DNA of 64,000 nucleotides, from contig NC_087067.1 of assembly GCF_963678635.1 (NCBI RefSeq), positions 4,223,072 through 4,287,071 on the forward strand, read 5' to 3'. The stretch comes from Symsagittifera roscoffensis. Taxonomy: Eukaryota > Xenacoelomorpha > Acoela > Convolutidae. The stretch's first letter is position 1. Each line of letters opens with the position of its first letter. Both the position numbers and the translations under genes were made by a program. Of the stretch, positions 46,200-57,600 are shown piece by piece. The notes beneath the pieces are model-generated. The model had not been told where the DNA came from and ran no database searches. It saw only the letters and a list, made by a program, of their open reading frames with translations.

Positions 46200-46696
46200 G
46201 TTCCGGCTTTCTAACGAAAGTAACGGAATATTTGTGCTCGGGTGGGTTTTTTTTTCTTCAGACAAATGTCAACTTTTTAACTAGCCATTTTTGACGCAAT
46301 TTTTTTGTATCATTCGAAAGCTATTGTTGTTCTGAGCGTTTTTCGTACAGTTATGGGGCTTTAAAGATTGTCATTTTGGCCAATTTTGGACAATTAACGC
46401 GCAATATATTTCGCGCTATTGACGCGTGAGTGGAGATTTAATCCGTTTTAGAAATCGTTCCAAATTGGTTGAAGTAAGCCTACATGCCAAATTTGATTTG
46501 TTAATAGGAGCAAATTTTATCACTTCGTACTTAATATGGCATGTGGGGGGATGATTTTACAAAAAAAATCTCAATTTTTTATTAAATTTAAATTTTATTT
46601 TATTACATTTAGTTTTTTTTAATGTTATTACTGCTCCATAGACCTTAAAAGGCAGTCGGAACAGTAAGGGCTTCGCCCTGATACGAGCACTCTTGT
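46200..46696 (+). repeat. R500 repeat, full-length copy
   Basis: It starts 'gttccggctttctaacgaaag', with the 5' hairpin slightly altered. It has all internal blocks and ends with AGTCGGAAC at 46653, the hairpin GGGCTTCGCCC and '...gatacgagcactcttgt'. No coding frame; a minus-strand short frame beginning at 46816 is fortuitous. Confidence 0.88.
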
Positions 46697-47707
46697 TTCA
46701 TGTTTCACATTCATTTTTTTCAAAGCGTTACATAGGAGCAATTTAGCTTCAGAGAGCACAAAAAAGATACACTTAATGTGCAAACCACTAAATTTACCTA
46801 TGTTTAAGCAGCCCATTTTTATTTTAATTGCTCAAGCTAGTTGCCTATATGTAAGCTCGCTTCCGCCTACAAGAAATAAATAATGGGGAAAACAAAATAT
46901 GGCGTAATTCCATATGCGTAAATCGAATAGTTTCACCTCAAGCGTATTATTGCTTAATGCCAAAGGCTTAACAACTGAGCAAGCAACAATTCACCAATTT
47001 CCATACATCCTTGGTAAATCGAATTGTTGAATATTTTAGATTTTTTTCTTTGAATGATTTAAAAAAAAGTTGGTATGTGTTTGAAACGGTCACATTGGAT
47101 GGAAAGGGAAAACAATTAGCTTCCATTTTAGCGGCGTTGAAAAATTTTGAATTTTTTTTGCTTAAATGAAAAAATAATCACCTTTTTTTAGCCTATTTAA
47201 AACCGTTAAGCTGCTTGTTTTCTGACGAAATACATTTTGCGTACATGCAGCTTTACCGATTACCTTTTTCAGTTTTTAATTTCACTTGATAAAAAATGAT
47301 TGTTTAACGGGAAAAAGTATGTTAAAGTTTTATTAACCTTGGATGAATTTTTCTCGATTCCGTTACAAAACGTATTGTATTCAATTTCCCCCCAAAAAAT
47401 TGTCCACTTTCACATGATGGCTTGCCCTAATTTACCAATAATTATTTTTCCAGCTTTTTGAGCGAAGAAACTTGAGCCGACAATTAAATTGAATTCTTTC
47501 GTTTCTCTTTATTTTTGACTTTTTCTGATTACAACTACAGCAAAACATCAGTGCTGTTTTATCTAGTTTAAAGGCACACTTTAATAAATACAGAGGTAAA
47601 AATTAACTAACAGCCCTCCCTTGGGTTTCTTTTTTATCTCTACTATAACTTTGAGGCGCTCAAACATATTATAACACGAAGATAATATGTTCTTTCCTCT
47701 GTTTCAG
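46697..47707. other. Region upstream of the first visible KCNQ exon, no gene seen
   Basis: Taken as intron or 5' flank of the channel gene. I could not identify an upstream exon supplying a start codon. A pyrimidine-rich tract ending 'ctttcctctgtttcag' at 47707 is a strong splice acceptor. Confidence 0.5.
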
Positions 47708-48661
47708 AGCTGTTAGATCAATTTCTCTCAATCCCAGTTCTAACAATAGAGCTACTGGGTTGAACTCACTTCGGAAACTGAAGATTTTACCACACCAGTC
47801 AAAAATTATTGGTGACAGCGAGAGTTGTTCGATTGATTGCGATTCTCCTTCGACGAAACTAAACAACACGACTGAAAACCGGACAAGCGAGAGCCCGAAA
47901 GAAAACAAGGCCGACAGGGTCTTAAGCAGACGATCTACAACTTTGACGCCACCTCTGGCTTCGCCGCCGACGCCGACAGAAACGGATTTAGATCAAATCG
48001 AACCTTTCAGTTTTGACCCGAGTAAGACGAAAAGTGTCGCCGCGGCTCCTACACTTCGATTTCCTCCTCAAGCTTCAAACTCGATTGAAATCAGAATTTG
48101 CAAAAGTAGCGTTGCGAATGAAGAAACAAGTCAAATTCTTCCGGTGAACTTTGCGCGAATCAACTTGGAGAAACCGACAACGGAAAATACTGCAAATACA
48201 AACCAGGTGAACAGATATAAGAAGTTGAGCTCTAGTAATAAATACAACAGCACTTTGAATAGTAACTATAGCAGCGGCAGCAGTGGAGAAAAGCGACCCC
48301 CGTTAACCCGAATGGCAAACTCAAGTCGGTCCTCAAGCCCTTCGGATAGCGCGAACGATTATGCAAACGAGCACGGTCAAGTTCATCGGAACTCCGCTGA
48401 CTATGTCCCGGTGTCCCGAATTGCTGCCGGCACGAGAGGCGCTACCGCGTTGAACCTATCACGCCGACAGTCGATTCAGTACTCGGCTCAAGGGCGCGGA
48501 ATTCGCAGCGACGAACACGAGACGAGGATAAATTTAATGGGTCAACCAATGAATTTAAAGCAGAAAAAGATGGGATCTAGTTTTCAAATGCTTCAGAGCA
48601 AAATCTACAATTTTCTAGAACGGCCGAAAGGAAAACTAGCAATTACATATCACAGCCTAAT
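47708..48661 (+). CDS. KCNQ: KCNQ exon 1 (visible): cytoplasmic N-terminus and pre-S1
   Basis: 954 nt. It begins after a strong acceptor at 47707; the frame is open back to a stop at 47652 without any ATG, so two bases of the first codon and the start methionine should come from an upstream exon. The first in-frame ATG is at 48312; starting there would leave about 117 residues before S1, near the usual Kv7 length, so both models are possible. About 290 residues are Ser/Asn/Thr/Pro-rich and probably disordered. RRQS at 48462-48473 fits a PKA site, and RSSSPS is Ser-rich. The conserved [18 protein letters not shown] precedes S1. It ends after two bases of a codon at donor GTAAGT (48662). Confidence 0.9.
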
Positions 48662-51600
48662 GTAAGTTTTCAATTTCGTTTTTTAGTCCAATCAAGTAAT
48701 ATCAAGCACACTCCACTTAAAACGCGGTGTTAAAATATGAAAATTAAAGGTTGGTATTGTTGTTAGTTTCGATGGTTTGCACCACGAAAGGGTGGATGTT
48801 AGAGAACTAAAACGATACTTCTGGAGCCAAATATTCTTAAGGTTGTTTCTACTGATTGTTTTTGAAAAAAAACTCACTGTCGGACGTTTTTCAGCTCACT
48901 TTTGCTCTCACATTCACATATGAAAATTTGACAGAAAAACTTAATTTAATGACTGTGCAAGAGTCATTTATATTGATTTTCTGCCATGGCGACTGCCCGC
49001 ATCCAGTTCCAAGCGTTAATAATCGATTATATTACAATTTTAGTACCAGTCTCGCTAAAATTGCGAAACAATCGATTTTAATCAATTAATAATCGATTAT
49101 AATCTCTCTTTTTAAAATCAAATTATGATTAATTATAATCCAATATAATCGATTATAATCGATTATTTATTCGTCTATTTTTTGATACAATTATAATCGA
49201 TCATAATTGATTTTAATCCATTATTTTTATTCAAATTTCTATTTCATTAATTTTGCACAAAAATCCATTATAATCGATTATAATCGATTATAATCCCTTT
49301 TGTTTGTCCATTTTTGTCTTCGAAGTTGCATCTAAATTGTTTACATTTTATGCTTTTTGTGGACGTTGGATCCAATGAAAAATAAGAAAAATATTTTTAA
49401 AGTTTTCCAATTAATTCAAATTTATAAGTTTTTTTTTCATTTCTTCCCCATTAGAGTTGTTTTGCGATGCATATTTTAAGCTTTTTTAAACACCAAAACA
49501 TCAGCAAATTGATTTAGTTTCATGATTGGTTCGGAAAATTTATTTTTCATCTACCGCGAGAACCTTTCCACTTATATGAAAGGATCTCTATGAAACTTTT
49601 GTTTCGTGGTAAAACTTTATGTTCAGATGAACCAAAGTGTTCAAGAGATCTCTCTTTTAGCGATTTTCTTATTGACACAAAAATAATAACCCATAGGATA
49701 TAATTCGAAAAAAGAAAAATTTTGGCAAATTAAGAGATTATAATCGATTATAATCGATTATAATCGATTATAATTGATTTTCAGGGTTTTTAGTAAGAAC
49801 TATAATCAATTATAATCAATTATAATCGATTATAAAAGATTATAATCTCTTGGAAAACATCACGATTATAATCAATTATAAATCCCTTAAAGACCTAATT
49901 TTGGTAATTATAATGGATTATAATTGTCAAAAAATCATCATAATAATCCGTTATAATCGATTATTTACGCCTAAACTTGGATGCGGGTGGTTCAAGTGTT
50001 AATGGACTTTTGTATTGTAGCATGCAACACAGAGAAATTTGTTTTGGGCAACCCATTGTGCAACCCATTGGAATTTTGGTCAATCCCTTAATATTACACA
50101 TAAATCTAAATTGCAGAATCGAAAAAAAAATGGAAATCAAGTGTACCAGAATCCTAATATTGAAGTATTTTTCACGAAAAATACAACTGAAATACAGATT
50201 TTAAATCACAAATAGCGTGACATGTAGGGTAATTTTAATAAAATTATGTAGAAAAATCAAAAGTTTCCAATCCAAATATTAAAAATGATTTAATCAGAAC
50301 TACTACAAATTCGTTAAAAGTCAGTCGAATTGAAACATGACAGTTGAACTGAAAAATGCTGTTTCAAACCTCTAGTAACGTATTAAAAAGACCAAACAGC
50401 CCATTGTTATTAAATTTGTTACGCGTAGTCATGACTGACGTTAAGTTTGACATTACTCAATCGGACTGTCTTTTTCTGGTTTCGACATGATTTGAGAAAT
50501 CATTTAAAATTTGTGATCAATTGTGATTATTTGTAAAATTTATTTGCTTTGTTTGTTTGTGTTTGTTCAGGTTTCTCTTGGTGTTCATGTGCCTTCTTCT
50601 GAGTGTGATGTCGACTGTTAGTCAGTATAGTGAAATATCACTAGCAGTGCTCATCAGACTCGTGAGTACTTTTTAAAAATTTTGCACCAAACTCAAAACG
50701 GCTTCTTATATTAATACCGCCTTTAAATATTGGCTATTTATTTAATTAATCGCCAGCACAAATATCCCTCGAAAAACTTCACCTGTAACAGTAACATATC
50801 TATACCCGGCTGAGCGCACTCATTTATTTTTCGAATTTCAAGACCGAGCACAAAAATTTTTGTCCTCGATCAAAAATCTATACCCATGTGGTAGAAAAAT
50901 ACCTGGTTTACACGGCAATCCATGCCCAGTTTTTGTGAAGTGTCGCCGAACCATAACACGAGCTCTATCGAATTTAAATTTTCTTAAACATTTTTTGAAG
51001 CAAAAAATACTATTTGAGCCTAAAAATTTTATTGCCATGGATCGTTTGATTTTCTTTTTGCAGCCGAAAACAGCAACGAAAATTTAGCAAAAAATTTTAG
51101 GAAGGGGAGAAACATTTGATGTAAAAATTGGTCAACCGAATCCTTCTCCAAACGTAATACATCAAGCTGATGCAAAAAAAACCCATACGCACTGACTAAA
51201 ATGGGTTTAGATTGATTTCAGTTTCAAAAAATATGACGACTAAATTAAGATTGATTTTACTATCCGATGAGTATGCAGATTAAAAATTAAAGATGAAGAT
51301 GGATATGGACTATTTTAAGCCAAATTAATTTGATCCTACTGCAGAATTAAAGAAATTATTTCAAATCGATTTGAAAGTTCACCTTTAAAAGTTTCTGTTT
51401 TTCAGGGAAATTAAAATTTTTTTATTCAATTCAAATTAATAGAAACAAATTTAAATTGACTTATACTGATTTTTTTGAGTTGTTCGACTATCAAATCATT
51501 TCTTTAAACTGGAAAAAACGTTTCAAAAGTCCGCGATAAGATAATTTTTACGTGCTGCTGTCTGACTTGAACAACAAACTATAAAAAAAAATACAGGGTG

Positions 51601-54600
51601 ATTTTTTTAGAAAGACCTCAGTTTTCCACTCTTATAACTTTTGGAGTAAATGCAATAAGAAGCGGAAACTTCAATTGTATAGAGCAAAATTAAAGAAAAT
51701 TGAGTAGTATAAAGACTGATTAAATTATAACAATGATGCAAAACTGAACTTCGCAACACTTGCGATTCCATTAAAACCTGGCAGATTGAACAAACAGAGA
51801 TATTGAACAGAAAAAAGTAGAAAGTCGTTCTTAAAACTAAATCAGGCTAAGAAACCTATTTCAAAAAGTCAAAAAATCATCATCTCAAAAATTTTCATTT
51901 ATTTGTCTCAGACGATGATCATAAACAGCCTTAACAAACTTTGGAAATCTCTGAACGAGCGGCAAATAAGGCGACAAAAATTCTTTTGACTCTCGCTTAG
52001 CCGAAAACAAAACTGTAATAATAAAAGTTAGGCAAAAAATCTAAATTGTGTGAACTATCCCTCCTAAAGCACTCAAAAGCTTACAAAACTTTTTCATTGC
52101 AATTAGGCAATATAAGTTGACAAACCGATTCAACATAAACCAATCCGCTTAACTGAATTTTTTTAAATACTCAAAATCAGAGTTGGTAAAGTTACTAACT
52201 TCGAATAAAATTTTTTAAGCACTACTTGAATAAAAAACTTTGGAAAGAAACTGTTTGAAACGCGTACCAAATAATATGAATTTAATTTAGAAAAAAAGAA
52301 TCTGCAGACAGAAATTAGGACGAAGTCCACAAACACAAACGTTATTATCCATTTTTTTGGTGAAATTTATTGCCCTTATAATCGGTTACAATTACATTTT
52401 GAGACCACGCAATCGATTAGAATCCGTTACAATCCAATAGAATGGGTTTTAAAAATTTATAATTTGTACAAATTTTTTGCAAAAAGTTGAAAAATTTGCA
52501 GCAGTTTATTCGTTACTCACGACGTACTCGATTTCTAATACCTGTCACATTTATGAGTTTTTGTCAAGACAATTTCCACTAGAAAATTAATAGTTCCCTC
52601 TCCCATACTTAAGCCAAAAATTTTCGCAAAGTTAAAAACAGAAAGCCAAAAATGCGTTTTTAAGTTTTTTTTTCAAAGCTAGCACCCTGCCGCCCTATTG
52701 TAAAAGAGCAGCATTTTGTTATAAACACAAAAGCACAAATTTCGTATATGTCTTTATAGCCGCTGAAGTTGTTGCCTTGATAAGGCTATTCATTCTATCA
52801 GGGCGAACAGTTTTAGCGGCTTTACAGCCATTTATGAAGAAACTGGCGCTTTTTTACTTGTAACGAATTTGCACCTTTTTTAAATTGGACTGCAGGTGGA
52901 GGGGGGAGGGGGCTCATTAATTTAATCCAAAACAAAACAGCTGATTTTGTGCTCTAGCTACATGCAAAATCATTGCAAATATTTCTTGTTTCTGCACTAA
53001 GCAACAATTTGTAAGTTAAGTTCTGAAAGTTTGATTCTAAGCAAAATGGATCACTCTCAAATTTTTAGTTAGCGGTAAATTCTTTCCTTGGGCGGCTGTT
53101 GCATATTTTTACATCACTCAGAGAGAAATTTTCCTGAACATGAATTTTTTGCTCAAATTTTTGAATTAAAGCATCAAAAACTCATTTGAAAGTTTCGTAT
53201 TTGGGACTTACGTAGCATATTTGCGCGACTTCATATTTCGATGCAAGTAAAGATTTTTCGCCGCACGATGTGCAGTTGCGAGATTGTATTCAGTCAGGAC
53301 ATAAGTCGCACACCCTGGTACTTGTTGTAATTTCTTTTATATGTATAAAAAGGGGGTTAAATTGTTCGCGAAATCTGTGGTCTCAACTAAACTGAGGTGA
53401 TATGAAATCATTAAATCCTTGATTATAACCAGGAGGTGTTTCTGGTCATTGGCTATTCTCTGGAATATGCTCTGCGTGTGTGGAGTGCGGGTTGCAGGAG
53501 CAGATATCAAGAAGTCTCCGGTCGACTCCGATTTATGAAGCAGCCATTCAATCTACTCGGTTAGTTAACTATAATGATAATAATCCTAATAAATTGTTTT
53601 TAGGCTAGTATACTAGTAGTGCTGGTTATAAAATTGCATTTACAATCCTTAAACATTAGCCTGAGAGATCTGTTTTTATAGCCAAATTCTGTCGTTTTTT
53701 TTTTAATAAAACACTTTTTGTTTTCAAAAAGTTTCCAATGTGAAAGATCCAAACTCGTAGGTTACTAATTAATTCTGTCTATCCTTAACTTTTCCGATTT
53801 AAAAATAGGTTTCAAAAAACATTGTTTTTCTCCCACACGCATATATCCACCCACATGCAAAGCACAAAAAGAATGCACAATTTTGAGTCTGGTGACGCTC
53901 TAATGAGAACAAACTGTTCAGCTCATTTCAATTGGCTGCTTACGCTTTAATAGCCGAAACATATGGCGCGTTAATTATCCCAGTTCGAATTATAGACGTC
54001 GTCAAAATTTTTCGTATTTTTTCATCCATTTTGTTTTTAAATCATTACTATTACTTAATCATAAGTGCTCACCGAAGACAAATTTTGATTTTGTTCTCCG
54101 GACAAATTTTGACTTTTTAACCAACAATTTTTAACGAAAGTTTTTTTAAATCGCTCAAACGGTATTGTTGTCCTGCACACAATTTTGAAAAAAATTATCT
54201 GTGATAATTTTTCGTAAAATTATTTGATTTGAAGGCTGGCAATATGGCCAATTTCGGATAATTATTGCGCAATATATTTCAGGCTATGAACGCGATAGCG
54301 GATATACAATGTCCTAGAATTTTTTCTAGATTAAATTGGACCTTGATATTGGTCTTTTTATAGCGTTACTAATGCAAAACATATCAGCTTGTTTATTACA
54401 TAGCGTATGGGCGATGGCTTTCAGAAATCTCAAAAAAAAAATTCAAACTTTTTCATTTTGGTCTTAAAGTTTCATAATTGTTTTGAAGCGAACACAACTT
54501 CATAGACCTTAACGCCGTGGAAACTTGCAGGGGCTTTTCAGGCGCCTGTAATTTTCAGGAAGTTTTCACGCAATTTGTTTTTCTTTATATAGATAGTTAA

Positions 54601-57600
54601 TCAATGAATGATTAATAAAATTATTTTCTGACCATTTGAAAAAAAGGAGAGAAACTTTGTATTTGGATGTACTTTGGTTTTTCTTTGCCTCATGAATCAT
54701 ATATCATAGTAAAGCCCTTCCAGTCCTATTTTGAACAACAGTAAAAAAAACTTCAAACAGTTTTATTAAGTGTCGAGAAAAACAGGTTTGAAGTTTTTGA
54801 TTTATAATCTAATTTCGAGCAAATAAGGTGAGCGTACATGCTCTTTTTGTTTTTGAACCAAAAAAAAATACAACGAATAATCATCGGAATGAGTCAAGTC
54901 ATTTCATATTAAAATAAATTTCAATCCGGATTCGAACAACTTTGAATTTTTTTTGAATTTATTCTTTGTTTTTTTTTTCTGGAAGTTTTTCAACAAAAAA
55001 TGGTTTTTAAATTTGTCTATTTTTATGTGACTGTCGAATATTCCTTAATTTCAGGTTTGGATCAGATCCGTTTTTCACAAAAAAAACATCAATTTGAAAA
55101 AAAGCACCAAACACGCTTTTTTTGTCTTTTCAATAATACGGCCGGAAAATTCTGAGCTAGTTGCACAGCAACCGGCTATCGTTGTTCTTTTTATAGATTT
55201 TGTGATATGTGGTCTTTCCTTCTTCTTATTGACGATGCGGCATTGACGATGCGGCAGGGAAAGGGCAACACATTCGCGCCCTACGCCCTCCGGGGTCTGA
55301 AGTTCCTGCAGATCCTGAGAATAGTGAGAATGGACAGACGGGCCGGAACCTGGAAACTCCTGGGCTCAGTCGTCTACATGCATCGCCAGGTAAAGTCTTT
55401 TCGGTGATTTTGAAAATTGCATCATAAATCTCGAATCTGATTGGTTGAAATCATTTACCAACCAATAAGCCATAAAAATAAAGTAAAAATGTTTTTTGTT
55501 TTTTTTAGCTCCATTTTTGGACTAAAAAAACTTCAAAAAAATTCGAAACAATTTCTGAAAAAAAGCAATCTTTAAGCTACTTTAGCAATCTTTAAGCAAT
55601 CTTTAAGCTACTAACAGCAAAACAAAGTCAAGATTTTCATTATCAACCGAGGCTCAATGAACAATTTGGCAATTTTGGGCCGTATAATAGAAAAAACCGC
55701 CAGTTGTGAAACGATGATTTGTTTTTTCAATGAGCGCTGGTCGGGAAGTGGCTACAGGGGCGCATTTAGGGGCGGTGTTGGTGAACTGGGGGACGCCCCT
55801 TTTCTCCTCAGGAACTTGACCCCATCTCCAACCAAAAGTCCCCCTTTGATATCATTTTATGTACCAACCCTAAAGTTTTTCTAATACAAACTAATTTTGA
55901 GGGGGAGCGTGCGCCAAAAAAACGCGATTTTCTGGCCAAAACGGCCTTTTTCACTTGTTTTTTTATTCAAATTTTAATGGGGCGGCGCAATTTTTTTTTG
56001 TAAAAATAGGGTCTTATTAGTGTCGACCTAAAAAAAAAGTAGACAAAATTTTTTTTCGCAAAAGCTACATCAGATACGTTAAAGGGCAGCCCAAATCAGG
56101 GTTTTATTCAAAGAGGTAGCTTAAAGATTGCTCAAATGGTTAACGACAGCTGAAAATGTTTTAACGATGATTAATACGTTTTTGCAAGAATAGCAAGATT
56201 TGAATTCGAAAAAGATTTATGACTACTCCCTCATGGAATCTGGAGCCATCTGCGTCCGCTCATCGACAAGCTGAGCTTACCTAAATTAATTATTTTGTTT
56301 TAAGTATAATTCAGTAAACATTAATGCCAAAGTGTAACTAAAAATGAATCGTTTTTGATATTAGACAAAAATCACATATTTTCAGGTTTTCACAATTTCA
56401 ATGAGAAACTATGCTTATAATTGGAGTTTAAGATGCTGTTTTAGGAGGAAAAAAACACGACAAGTTTTTTCAAAATGTGATTAATCATATGAGTTTTTTA
56501 CCATCTTAATATATAATGACACTTAAAAATGTTTTTTGGTCAAGCCACAAATGACTTATAGCCTCTTGAATTCTAATTCAACTGGAACGCATGCCCGTTC
56601 AGAGTTCGATTAGCGAACATTTTCTCTACTAGATTTTTTAAACTCTTTTCTTGTCAGTCTGTGTTCACCTACGTGTTATTTTACCCTTGACTTCACAAAA
56701 CACGTTGCTTCTAAGGGACGGTTCAGTGATCTGTCTAAATATTTGAAGGCTGCTTGTCATTCAGTATACCAGTATCACCCCCACTACAAAAATAATCAAT
56801 TACTCATGTATTTTGATGTGCTGTTGTCTCCCTATTCAATTTGAAAAATTGGGGAATTTAATCTCATATTACGATCATCACCCACGGGAAATAACAAATG
56901 ATTTTTTTTGGTTTATTCATGTAGTTCATAAAATTGCAGGCTTTATTTGACGTTGAAAAGGATTCAGGCTTTTTTCACTCAATTCCAAAAGCCTGATTGA
57001 AAAAGGGAACAGAGTTTGAATTAAGATGCGCATAATTTAGAGAAAGCGAGCAACAAAAAGCTTGTAAAAAGCAAGATTTTCAAACCAAAAAAAACATGTA
57101 GAGCATTAGCAATGAACCGCAGAGGCAATAAAGTCAAACATGAAACAATTCGTTAGTTCCGAGTTTATTTAGGAGAGCTTTGTTCATATACAATGTGTTA
57201 ATGAAACTGCCTGTAGAGAAAAACTCACCAAGGCTCATGCAAAAATCGGCACATGGCCCTGAAAGCCCAAGACAGAAGTTGCGAGAAAATATCGGACTTG
57301 AAACTTGCAAATTAAGAAAAAACAAATCTAATATATTATATGGTATCAGCCGTTTCTTCGTTCATGGTTTTTTTCATGGGATTTTTTGTTCATGGGGTGC
57401 AAAAATTTTTGTAATAACTTTGTACGGACATAAATTCTATTTTTAATCTCAAAATAGGCAATTTTCACAAGAACCGCACTAATTTTCGGTTTTTTTCACT
57501 CACATTTTAGACCTTTGACTATAAATCATTTATGGTTAATAATTGTTGTTCCGACTTTCGATACGAAAGTAACGGAATATTTGTGCTCGGGGTGGGTTTT

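Larger units (their letters stand above)
48662..50570 (+). other. KCNQ intron 1, rich in ATTATAATCG repeats
   Basis: 1,909 bp. The decamer ATTATAATCG and variants are strung together at 49020-49320 and 49735-49980, with runs of three to four perfect units near 49740-49775. Short frames inside the intron have no motif. Confidence 0.8.
53560..55196 (+). other. KCNQ intron 3, with two R500 pieces
   Basis: 1,637 bp. It contains an R500 fragment on the minus strand (53930-54000) and a larger one on the plus strand (54068-54515), arranged head to head. Confidence 0.7.

Noticed and set aside
57180-57446. 88-codon frame in KCNQ intron 4 as a possible exon
   Set aside because: No Kv7 motif, no well-placed splice sites, and it would interrupt the conserved exon 4 to exon 5 join.
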